This document shows, piece by piece, positions 21,545 through 28,543 of a stretch of DNA of 30,862 bases. Source of the DNA: DASYYE01 sp035946955 (GTDB lineage: Bacteria > Actinomycetota > Actinomycetes > Streptosporangiales > Streptosporangiaceae); the NCBI GenBank assembly GCA_035946955.1, contig DASYYE010000113.1:1-30862 (forward strand), in the 5' to 3' direction. The position numbers were made by a program, and so were the translations under genes. The notes under the pieces are model-generated. The model worked only from the letters and a program-made list of their open reading frames with translations, did no database searches and was not told the origin of the DNA. Numbering within the stretch: position 1 is the first letter of the stretch; every line of letters begins with the position of its first letter.

Positions 21545-24335
21545 CCGCCCGGGGTGGTGGGGGCGGGAGCTCACCCAGTTCGAGCACGCTCAAACCCTCG
21601 TCGTCACCCACTGCCAGGACCAGGCCTGACATCGCCACCGCCTGCGCCGCGCTGCGGCGCCAGAGCACGGCCGCGCATGTCATGCTCACCAGGTCCCAGA
21701 CCCGGACGGTATGGTCGCCGCTGACCGATGCAAGCAGGGGCCGCCCGTCGGGGTGAGTGCCGAAGGCCAGCGAGCTGACCCACGCGGAGTGCCCGGTGAG
21801 GGGACCGGCCAGCGGTTCCCCCGTGCGCGGGTGCCACAACCTGACTGTGTGGTCGTCACCGGCGGAGGCCAGCAGCAGCCCTCCGTCCGGGCCAGTGCCG
21901 AACGCCACTGAGCGCACCGGGCCGCTGTGCCCGGCCAGCGGGTCACCCACCACCTCCCCGGCGAGCGGGTCCCACAGGCGCACCGTGCCATCCTGACCGG
22001 CGGAGGCCAGCAGCAGCCGCCCGTCCGGGGTCGTGCCGAACGCCACGGACTCCACGCCCTCGGTGTGGCCGAGCAGCGGCTCGTCGTGCAGTGACGCGTC
22101 GGCGAGCGGGTGCCACAGTTGGATGGAGCGGTCCTCGCCCGCGGAGGCCAGCAGCAGCAGCCCATCCGGTGCCGTGCCCAGCGCCACCGACAACACCTGC
22201 CCGTGGTGGCCGGCGAGCGGCTTAGCCAGCTCTGTGCCCGTCAGCGGGTCCCACAGGCGCACGGCCTGGTCGTCACCACCCGAGGCCAGCAGCACCCCGC
22301 TGCCCGGTGCCCCGCCGAACGCCACCGACCGCACCGCGCCCGTATGACCGGTGAGCGGGCCACCAGCCGGTGTCCCGTCCAGCGGGTGCCAGACCCGGAT
22401 AGTGTTGTCGCCACTGCCCGACGCCAGCAGCAGCCCATGCCCTGGCACTTCGGTGAACGCCACCGCATCCACCCACTGGGTGTGGCTGGCCAGCGGCTCG
22501 CTGCCGGGTACCGGGGTGGGCAGGTCCCACAGACGGACGGTGTGGTCATCGCTGGCCGATGCCAGCAGCAGCCCCCCTGGGACGGCCGCGAAGGCCACCT
22601 CCTCCACTCCGCCGGTGTGCCCGGTGAGCGGCGACGAGATGGGCTCGCCGGTGAGCGGGTCCCAGACCCGCACCGTCCGGTCATTGCGGCTGCTGGAGGC
22701 CAGCACCAGCCGCCCGCCCGGAAGGGTGCCGAACGCCACGGAGAAGACCTGGCCGGTATGGCCGGCCAGCGGGCCGCCCAGTGCCTCCCCGGAGAGCGGG
22801 TCCCACAGATGGACCGTCTGGCCACTGCCACAGGCCAGCAGCAGCCGCCCCCCACCCGCCTCCCCATCCCCCTTCACCGTGCCGAGCGCCACGGGAAACA
22901 CCTTGTCCATGCCTGCGGTGAGCGGGCCGCCGACCGGCGTGCCCGTCAGCGGGTCCCAGATCCGCACGGTCCTGTCCCGGCTACTGGAGGCCAGCAGCAG
23001 CCGTCCGTCCGGGGCCATGCCGAACGCCACGCCACGCACCCAGTCGGTGTGGCCGCGCAGCGGGCCGCCGACCGGCGTGCCGGTGAGCGGGTCCCAGACC
23101 CGCACCGTCTGGTCGCTGCCACACGAAGCCAGCAGCAGCCGCCCATCCGCCGCCGTGCCAAAGGCCACCGAGCTCACCCAGCCACCATGCGCGGTGATCG
23201 GCTTGCCGATGGCCCCGCCGGAGCAGGCATCCCAGATCCGGACCGTCTGGTCCTCGCTGGCCGAGGCCAGCAGCAGCCGGCCGTCCGGACTGGTGCCCAT
23301 CGTCACCGCGTACACCCAGTTGGTGTGGCCGCGCAGTGGCCCGCCGAACTGGGTGCCAGCCAGCGGGTCCCAGAGCCGGACGGTCAGGTCGTCCCCGGCC
23401 GACGCGAGCAGCAGCCCGCCGTCAGGCCTGGTGCTGAACTCCACGGTGTTGACGACACCGGTGTGGCCAGTGAGGGTGAGCAGGCTGTCGTCACGGCGGG
23501 CCGAGGCCAGGTGCGTGCGGTAGAGGGGGCGGGTCCCCGTGCCCCCTAATGCGGTGCCGGTCAGTGCGTGGGCGGCCTCGGCCAGGTATGCGGCGTTAGC
23601 CCGGTAGTCCGCGCCCAGCAGGGGGAAGGCGCGCCGGTAGGCACGGACCTGCTCACGCTGCTGCGGGACCGCGGCCCACAACAGCGGGCTGAGCGTAGCG
23701 GGGTCGGCGATGGCCAGGAAGCCCGCGTCGGCTACGAGCGCCGCCAGCATGTCCGCTCCTGCGGCGGCCGCATGCTCGGCGAGGTAGGACCGCAGGTAAG
23801 GGTGGGCGGCTGGCCAGTCACGCCCAGCCGGGCCCGTGGGCACGGTGGCGAGCAGCGCCTCGGTGAGGCGCTGCTCGGCCTGTGCGGGTCCGCTGAAGAC
23901 GTCAGCACCGCGCAGGTGGACATCGGCTTGCGCGTCGGCGGCCAGCCGGTAGGCGGGCCAGCCCCCGGGCCCACTGTCTTGCACCACCCAGGCCTGGGCC
24001 GTGCCGAGAAGCCACGGTATGTCGCTGCCCCCCAGAGGCGGCGGCTCAGCTCCGGCGGCCAGGCCCCGGGCAGTGGCCACCCAGACGTCACCGGAGGGCA
24101 GGCCTGGCCCGCGCGCCCAGGCCAGGGCACGCAGCAGAGCACGGGCTGCTGCCGCCCGGTCTCCCAGACGGGCCAGGTCCTGTTCGAAGGCCGGCCATGT
24201 CTGGAGAGCCGGGCTGCCGGCCCGGGTGCCGTGGGCATGCCGCACGAGGGCGGCCAGGCCGTGCCATGCCTGGCCAAGCGGGACCGGCAGCCACGCACGC
24301 GTGCGGATACGTGTGGGGCGTTTTGCCGGGTTCAT
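21492..24335 (-). CDS. WD40 repeat protein, 14 blades, NACHT domain missing
   Basis: A 947-residue protein. Residues about 50-260 match the helical/winged module that follows the NACHT-type ATPase in actinobacterial WD40 proteins (RALAWARGPGLPSGDVWVAT, WPAYRLAADAQADVHLRG, GRDWPAAHPYLRSYLAEHAA, YRANAAYLAEAAHAL). No P-loop or NACHT domain precedes it. From about residue 285 there are 13 clear WD40 repeats, each built on GH-x5-V-x-S-VAFG, LLLASAS-x-D-x-TVR-x-WDP, and a fourteenth lacking GH and WD (QAVAMSGLVLAVGDDEGLSV), giving two seven-bladed propellers. The tail after LSVLELGE is Pro/Arg-rich and is read from the antisense of the neighbouring MBL gene. ATG at 24335 lies 8 nt after TAGGAT, supporting a genuine short start. 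It probably acts as an interaction platform; its partner is unknown. Confidence 0.9.
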   Translation of the reverse strand: MNPAKRPTRIRTRAWLPVPLGQAWHGLAALVRHAHGTRAGSPALQTWPAFEQDLARLGDRAAAARALLRALAWARGPGLPSGDVWVATARGLAAGAEPPPLGGSDIPWLLGTAQAWVVQDSGPGGWPAYRLAADAQADVHLRGADVFSGPAQAEQRLTEALLATVPTGPAGRDWPAAHPYLRSYLAEHAAAAGADMLAALVADAGFLAIADPATLSPLLWAAVPQQREQVRAYRRAFPLLGADYRANAAYLAEAAHALTGTALGGTGTRPLYRTHLASARRDDSLLTLTGHTGVVNTVEFSTRPDGGLLLASAGDDLTVRLWDPLAGTQFGGPLRGHTNWVYAVTMGTSPDGRLLLASASEDQTVRIWDACSGGAIGKPITAHGGWVSSVAFGTAADGRLLLASCGSDQTVRVWDPLTGTPVGGPLRGHTDWVRGVAFGMAPDGRLLLASSSRDRTVRIWDPLTGTPVGGPLTAGMDKVFPVALGTVKGDGEAGGGRLLLACGSGQTVHLWDPLSGEALGGPLAGHTGQVFSVAFGTLPGGRLVLASSSRNDRTVRVWDPLTGEPISSPLTGHTGGVEEVAFAAVPGGLLLASASDDHTVRLWDLPTPVPGSEPLASHTQWVDAVAFTEVPGHGLLLASGSGDNTIRVWHPLDGTPAGGPLTGHTGAVRSVAFGGAPGSGVLLASGGDDQAVRLWDPLTGTELAKPLAGHHGQVLSVALGTAPDGLLLLASAGEDRSIQLWHPLADASLHDEPLLGHTEGVESVAFGTTPDGRLLLASAGQDGTVRLWDPLAGEVVGDPLAGHSGPVRSVAFGTGPDGGLLLASAGDDHTVRLWHPRTGEPLAGPLTGHSAWVSSLAFGTHPDGRPLLASVSGDHTVRVWDLVSMTCAAVLWRRSAAQAVAMSGLVLAVGDDEGLSVLELGELPPPPPRAVSPGRSAGRKRRGRPRR
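21660..23490 (-). repeat. Tandem WD40-coding repeats
   Basis: About 14 units of roughly 130 bases, each with the conserved coding core for LLLAS and TVRxWDP. The third- and fourth-blade units are especially alike. One unit carries a short insert coding KGDGEAGG that is shared with the second WD40 gene. Confidence 0.85.
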
Positions 24336-24343
24336 TGTGTTAC

Positions 24344-24349
24344 ATCCTA
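24344..24349 (-). promoter_or_regulatory. Leaderless -10 candidate (TAGGAT) for WD40 gene
   Basis: TAGGAT on the minus strand ends 8 nt before ATG 24335. It shows that the shortened WD40 gene has its own promoter at the truncation point. Confidence 0.5.
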
Positions 24350-24506
24350 CCTACGCTCCGCACACCTACTCTCTTACCCGGTCAGGAGCGAGGAGTCGGA
24401 GTGTTGATGCGCGTCTGGTGACATCCGCTCTCCCTGAAGCGGAGATTCCTGGTATCGGGGCCGGTGCGATCGAGGGAGAGTGACCCTCGGCGTCGAACTG
24501 ATGTTC

Positions 24507-24512
24507 TATAAT
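24507..24512 (+). promoter_or_regulatory. Consensus -10 box TATAAT
   Basis: A perfect TATAAT, rare in such GC-rich DNA, lies 150 bases before the VOC gene at 24663. A matching -35 box is not clear. It would give a transcript with a leader of about 145 bases that includes a small frame. Confidence 0.5.
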
Positions 24513-24547
24513 CACGTGCGGCTGGATTGGCGGCGGGGTAATACGTC

Positions 24548-24652
24548 GTGACCCGGACCGTGGGCCTGGCGCTCGCCTCCGTCCGGGCGCACAAGCTCGG
24601 GTTGCCTGACCGCCTCCACCGGCCCGCACCACCCGTTCCTGTCAACTCGTAG
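24548..24652 (+). CDS. Possible 34-codon upstream ORF
   Basis: GTG at 24548 opens VTRTVGLALASVRAHKLGLP and closes PPVPVNS with TAG at 24650-24652. The stop lies within the ribosome site (AGGGAGAA) of the VOC gene 10 bases downstream. It could be a leader peptide controlling VOC translation, but no ribosome site of its own is evident and no family is recognised. Confidence 0.2.
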   Translation: MTRTVGLALASVRAHKLGLPDRLHRPAPPVPVNS

Positions 24653-24662
24653 GGAGAACGTC

Positions 24663-25442
24663 ATGCCAGAACGCAGCTCATATGCCCAAGGGACGCCGAA
24701 CTGGGTGGATCTGCAGACCACCGACCAAGACGCCGCCAAAGCCTTCTACAGCGGTGTGTTCGGCTGGGAGTTCGACGACCAGCCCATGGAGCACGGCCCG
24801 GTGTATTCAATGGCGTCGGTCGGCGGGCACCAGGTCGCCGCGATAGCCCCGCAGTCGCCGGACATGGTGGCCGCGGGAGCGCGACCGATGTGGAACACCT
24901 ACATTGCGGTCGACTCCGCCGACGACGCGGTCGCAAAGGTCGAGGCGGCGGGGGGGCAGGTAGCGATGCCGCCCATGGACGTAATGGATGCCGGGCGGAT
25001 GGCTTTCGTGATGGACCCGGGTGGTGCCGCAGTCGGGCTGTGGCAAGCGGGCAAGCACATCGGCGCCACCCTGGTGAACGAAGCGGGGGCCGTCATATGG
25101 AACGAACTCGTCACCACCAACCCAGCCTCGGCCACGTTCTACGAGCAGATAGTCGGCCTCACGACCGCAACCATGGACATGGGAGACGGCGACTACACCC
25201 TGTTCATGGCAGGGGACGCGCAGGTCGGCGGCACAACGCCGCCGCAGGCGCCAGGTACGCCGAACCACTGGCACGTGTACTTCGCCGTCGCGGACACCGA
25301 TGATTCCGTGGCCACAGCCACCAGGCTAGGTGGCTCAGTCGTGGTCGCCCCCGCCGACACCCCGGTCGGCCGGATAGCAACGATCAGCGACCCTCAGGGT
25401 GCGACGTTCAGCATTATCAAGGCCACCAGCCCAGCGGACTGA
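24663..25442 (+). CDS. VOC family protein, two glyoxalase-like domains (second copy)
   Basis: A 259-residue paralogue of the VOC gene at 2162, with the same two-module plan. Module one runs from NWVDLQTTDQDAAKAFYSGV to DPGGAAVGLWQAGKHIG; module two runs from VIWNELVTTNPASATFY to DPQGATFSIIKA. The PPMDVMDAGRMAFVMDPGGA stretch parallels PPMDVFTAGRMAAFTDPAGA of the first copy. Such proteins bind metals or small ligands, with the substrate unknown. ATG at 24663 follows AGGGAGAA. It lies between two WD40 genes on the opposite strand and has its own TATAAT promoter, so it is a passenger or partner of that pair rather than an operon member. Confidence 0.9.
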   Translation: MPERSSYAQGTPNWVDLQTTDQDAAKAFYSGVFGWEFDDQPMEHGPVYSMASVGGHQVAAIAPQSPDMVAAGARPMWNTYIAVDSADDAVAKVEAAGGQVAMPPMDVMDAGRMAFVMDPGGAAVGLWQAGKHIGATLVNEAGAVIWNELVTTNPASATFYEQIVGLTTATMDMGDGDYTLFMAGDAQVGGTTPPQAPGTPNHWHVYFAVADTDDSVATATRLGGSVVVAPADTPVGRIATISDPQGATFSIIKATSPAD

Positions 25443-25487
25443 CCCCAGGACCCGTCGCCAGCCTGCTGCCCTGTGCCACAGGGAACC

Positions 25488-25532
25488 GACTGGGTGCCTG
25501 GCTGGTCCTTGTTGCCAGCCGGGCACCCAGTC
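25488..25532. terminator. Stem-loop between convergent VOC and WD40 genes
   Basis: An 18-bp stem (GACTGGGTGCCTGGCTGG at 25488-25505 against 25515-25532, with one G-U pair) around a 9-base loop, 45 bases past the VOC stop and upstream of the convergent WD40 stop. There is no long T-tract, as is common in GC-rich actinobacteria. Confidence 0.65.
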
Positions 25533-25645
25533 CCGGCCTTACCTGACGACCCGCTGAGCGCCTCAGCGACCAAGGCGGCGCAGCGTCCTACGCCGACGTC
25601 TACGACGGCGTTATGGGAGCCGCAGAACCGACCTGGCAGCCTCAG

Positions 25646-28408
25646 CTAACGCCCTGGTACATCGAGTTCCAGCACGGACAGGCCCTCGTCGTCACCGACC
25701 GCCAGCACCAGGCCTGTCATGGCCACCGCGTGTACGGTGGTGCGGCGTCGCAGCGTCACGGTGCAGGCCCGTGTCATGAGATCCCAGACCCGCACGGTGC
25801 GGTCGCCACTGGCCGAGGCGAGCAGCGCCCGCCCGTGGGGGCCGGTGCCGAAGGCCAGCGAGCCCACCCACCCGGTGTGCCCGGTGAGTGGTTCGCCGAT
25901 GGGTTCCCCGGTGAGCGGGTTCCACAGCCGGACGGTCTGGTCGTCGCTGGCCGATGCGAGCAGCAGCCGCTCCTCACTCGCCTCCCCATTTCCCTTCACT
26001 GTGCCGAAAGCCACCGAGCGCACCGGGCCGCCGTGCCCCACCAGTGACGCCCCCACCGGCTCCCCATGGAGCGGGTCCCAGACCCGTACCGTCTGGTCAC
26101 CGCCGCCGGATGCGAGCAGCAGCCGCCCGTCGGGGCCGGTGCCGAAGGCCACCGAGTCCACACAGTCGAGGTGGCCGGTGAGTGGCTCACCAACGGGTGC
26201 GCCGGTGTCCGCGTCCCAGACCCGTATCGACTTGTCATGGCCCGCCGAGGCAAGCAGCAGCCGCCCGTCGGGGCCGGTGCCGAAGGCCACCGAGCGCACC
26301 GCAGCGCCGTGGACGGCAAGGGGGCCGCCAGCGTGCGGGGCCGCTAGCGGCTCCCAGGCCCGCACCGACTTGTCATCGCCTGAGGAGGCAAGCAGCAGCC
26401 GCCCGTCACCGAAGTTGCCGAACGCTACGGAGCGCACCGGGTCGGTGTGTGCGCTGGACGGCGCGCCGACAGGGACACCCTGGCACGGGTCCCATACCTG
26501 TACTGCAGCGTCGCTGGCCGAGGCCAGCAGCAGCCGCCCGTCCGGACCGGTCCCGAACGCGACCGAGTCCACCCACTTTGTGTGGCCGGCGCGCACGTGC
26601 CAGTCAGGAGCGGTCGCGACCGGGTCCCAGACCCGCACGGTCTGGTCGTCACTGGCTGAGGCCAGCAGCAGCCGCCCGTCCCGTCCGGTGCCGAAGGCCA
26701 CCGCGTTCACCCACCCCGCGTGGCCCTCCAGGGCCGCTCCGGCGGAAACCCCCGACATCGGGTCCCAGACCCGGACGGTCTGGTCGGAACTGGCCGAGGC
26801 CAGCAGCAGCCGCCCGTCCGGACCAGTGCCGAACGCCGCCGTGTTCACCCAGCCGGTGTGCCCGGCCAGCTGGTGCAGCAGCCCACCGGTGAGTGGGTCC
26901 CACACCCGCACGGTCTGGTCCCAACTGGCCGAGGCCAGCAGCAGCCGCCCGTCCGGCGCGGTGCCGAAGGCCACCCAGAAAACGGCCCCGCTGTGCCCGG
27001 TAAGCGGGTCTCCCAGGGACTCGCCGGTCAACGGGTTCCACAGCCGCACCGTCTTGTCCCGGCTGCCCGAGGCGAGCAGCAGCCGCCCCCCACCCGCCTC
27101 CCCATCCCCCTTCACGGTGCCGAACGCTACCGAGTTCACGATGTCGGTATGTCCCGTGAGCGGCCCGCCCAAGGCCGCACCGGCCAGCGGGTCCCATAGC
27201 CGCACGGTCCGGTCGTAACTTGCCGAGGCCAGCAGCAGCCGGCCCCCACCCGCCCCCCCGTCCCCCTGCACTGCGCCGAACGCCACCGAGAACACCCACC
27301 CGGTGTGCCCTGCCAGTGGCTCACCATGAGCGGTGCCAGCCAGCGGATCCCATACCCGGACGGTCTGGTCGTCGCCCCCGGCCGAGGCGAGCAGCAGCCG
27401 CCCATCCGGTGCGGTGCCGAACGCCACCGAGCCGACCCAGCCGGTGTGCCCGGCCAGCGGCCCGCCCCACGACCCGCCAGTGAGCGCGTCCCACAGCCGC
27501 ACCTCCCGGTCGTCCCCGCCGGAGGCCATCATCAGCCGCCCGCCCGGCACGGCGGCGAACGCCACCCCGTTAACCCAGCCCCGGTGGCCGGTGAGCGTGA
27601 GCAGGCTGTCGTCCGGGCGGGCAGCGGCCAGGCGGGTGCGATAGCGGGGCGCCACCCCCGGTGCCGGGGCAGCGGTGCCGGTCACCGCGAGGGCCGCTTC
27701 GGCCAGGTATGCGGCGTTGTCGCGCGGATCCTCGCCGAGCAGCGGCCGGGCCCGCTGGAAGACACGGCCCACCTCCCGCAGCCCGCGGTCCGGGATGGCG
27801 AGCAGCGGGCCCAGCGTGGCCGGGTCGGCCGTGGCGAGGAACCCCATGTCGGCCAGGAGCGGCTCCAGTACTGGGTACCCCGCCGCTGCCGCGTGCTCGG
27901 CGAGGTGTGCCCGGAGGTACGGGTGGGCGGCTGGCCAGTCCCGGCCTCCTGGCCCGGCGGGCACGGTGCGCAGCAGTGCGCTGGTGATCCGGGCCTGCAC
28001 CTTGGCCGCCCCGGGCCCGGGCTCGCCGCGCAAGTAGGTGGCCAGCAGGTCGTCGCACAGCCGGTACGCTGGCCGCCCGCCAGGTCCGCGGCTGGTGACC
28101 AGGTAGGCACGGGCTTTGCTCTGCACCCACCGCACATCGTCCTCGCTGAACTGGTGGTCACCGGCGCTGCTGCCCGTGGCCAGCGCCTGGGCGAGCAGCA
28201 CCCAGATGTCCTCCCAGCCCAGCCCTGGCCCCCTGGCCCAGGCCAGGGCAGCCAGCAGCAGCCTGGCCAGTGGCGCCGCCTCACCTAGGCGGGCCAGGTC
28301 TGCCTCGAACGCAGCGCCAGCGTCAGTGGCCAGGCCCTGGACTCCCGAGCCGGTGACCCTTCGCCCGTGGCCTGCCAACACCCGCCGCACCACGGCGGCG
28401 AACTCCAC
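25646..28408 (-). CDS. WD40 repeat protein, 14 blades, NACHT domain missing (second copy)
   Basis: A 920-residue paralogue of the WD40 protein at 21492. Residues about 35-245 hold the same post-NACHT helical module (LAALAWARGPGLGWEDIWVL, RPAYRLCDDLLATYLRGEPG, GRDWPAAHPYLRAHLAEHAA, RDNAAYLAEAALAVTG). The propeller begins near residue 268 after the shared DDSLLTLTGH. It also has 13 clear repeats and a degenerate fourteenth (HAVAMTGLVLAVGDDEGL). Three blades carry a short acidic insert of VKGDGEAGG type. No ATPase or enzymatic domain is present. It ends right after LSVLEL with DVPGR, which shows the natural C-terminus. GTG at 28408 is the most likely start, behind a TTGCCA/TATGAC promoter and a palindrome. 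Confidence 0.9.
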   Translation of the reverse strand: MEFAAVVRRVLAGHGRRVTGSGVQGLATDAGAAFEADLARLGEAAPLARLLLAALAWARGPGLGWEDIWVLLAQALATGSSAGDHQFSEDDVRWVQSKARAYLVTSRGPGGRPAYRLCDDLLATYLRGEPGPGAAKVQARITSALLRTVPAGPGGRDWPAAHPYLRAHLAEHAAAAGYPVLEPLLADMGFLATADPATLGPLLAIPDRGLREVGRVFQRARPLLGEDPRDNAAYLAEAALAVTGTAAPAPGVAPRYRTRLAAARPDDSLLTLTGHRGWVNGVAFAAVPGGRLMMASGGDDREVRLWDALTGGSWGGPLAGHTGWVGSVAFGTAPDGRLLLASAGGDDQTVRVWDPLAGTAHGEPLAGHTGWVFSVAFGAVQGDGGAGGGRLLLASASYDRTVRLWDPLAGAALGGPLTGHTDIVNSVAFGTVKGDGEAGGGRLLLASGSRDKTVRLWNPLTGESLGDPLTGHSGAVFWVAFGTAPDGRLLLASASWDQTVRVWDPLTGGLLHQLAGHTGWVNTAAFGTGPDGRLLLASASSDQTVRVWDPMSGVSAGAALEGHAGWVNAVAFGTGRDGRLLLASASDDQTVRVWDPVATAPDWHVRAGHTKWVDSVAFGTGPDGRLLLASASDAAVQVWDPCQGVPVGAPSSAHTDPVRSVAFGNFGDGRLLLASSGDDKSVRAWEPLAAPHAGGPLAVHGAAVRSVAFGTGPDGRLLLASAGHDKSIRVWDADTGAPVGEPLTGHLDCVDSVAFGTGPDGRLLLASGGGDQTVRVWDPLHGEPVGASLVGHGGPVRSVAFGTVKGNGEASEERLLLASASDDQTVRLWNPLTGEPIGEPLTGHTGWVGSLAFGTGPHGRALLASASGDRTVRVWDLMTRACTVTLRRRTTVHAVAMTGLVLAVGDDEGLSVLELDVPGR
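25700..27605 (-). repeat. Tandem WD40-coding repeats, second array
   Basis: About 14 units of 125-150 bases with nearly identical cores (coding GPDGRLLLASA and DQTVRVWDP). One unit shares a 41-base identical block with the first WD40 gene (27075-27115 and 22837-22877). Confidence 0.85.
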
Positions 28409-28425
28409 TCCCCTACCACCCCTGT

Positions 28426-28439
28426 CGGCTGATCAGCCG
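28426..28439. promoter_or_regulatory. Perfect palindrome, operator candidate
   Basis: CGGCTGATCAGCCG is a 14-bp perfect palindrome just downstream of the -10 box of the second WD40 gene. Its place in the initial transcribed region would suit a repressor. Confidence 0.45.
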
Positions 28440-28448
28440 TATCCAGCC

Positions 28449-28478
28449 GTCATACCTCTCCATGCGCTGACCTGGCAA
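28449..28478 (-). promoter_or_regulatory. Promoter of the second WD40 gene (TTGCCA-18-TATGAC)
   Basis: On the minus strand TTGCCA (28473-28478) and TATGAC (28449-28454) are separated by 18 bases, a sigma-70-type arrangement. Transcription would start near 28441, some 33 bases before the GTG at 28408 and right beside a 14-bp palindrome. Confidence 0.5.
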
Positions 28479-28529
28479 CTCTTGTTACACCCGGCAACCC
28501 TCCGTGCCGGGCAGGTGACCGGTTGACGA

Positions 28530-28535
28530 TAAGAT
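28530..28535 (+). promoter_or_regulatory. Leaderless -10 candidate (TAAGAT)
   Basis: TAAGAT ends 8 nt before ATG 28544 of the epimerase gene, without a ribosome site between. Confidence 0.5.
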
Positions 28536-28543
28536 CGGCGCTC

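Larger units (their letters stand above)
24336..24662. other. Divergent promoter region of WD40 and VOC genes
   Basis: 327 bases between divergent genes. It contains the TAGGAT box of the WD40 gene (24344-24349), an 8-bp inverted repeat (CTCTCCCT 24428-24435 with AGGGAGAG 24473-24480), a consensus TATAAT (24507-24512) facing the VOC gene, and a 34-codon plus frame (24548-24652) that ends just before the VOC start. Confidence 0.5.

Noticed and set aside
22110..23549. Long plus-strand frames across the first WD40 gene
   Set aside because: They are shadows of the repeat array with repetitive QQQP or SSSP-type composition; the minus strand encodes canonical WD40 repeats.
25719..27218. 499-codon plus-strand frame across the second WD40 gene
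   Set aside because: Same reason: periodic shadow of the WD40 repeats.
21660..27605. CRISPR-like periodic repeats
   Set aside because: The periodicity of about 130 bases is coding WD40 repeats, with conserved reading frame and no spacers.
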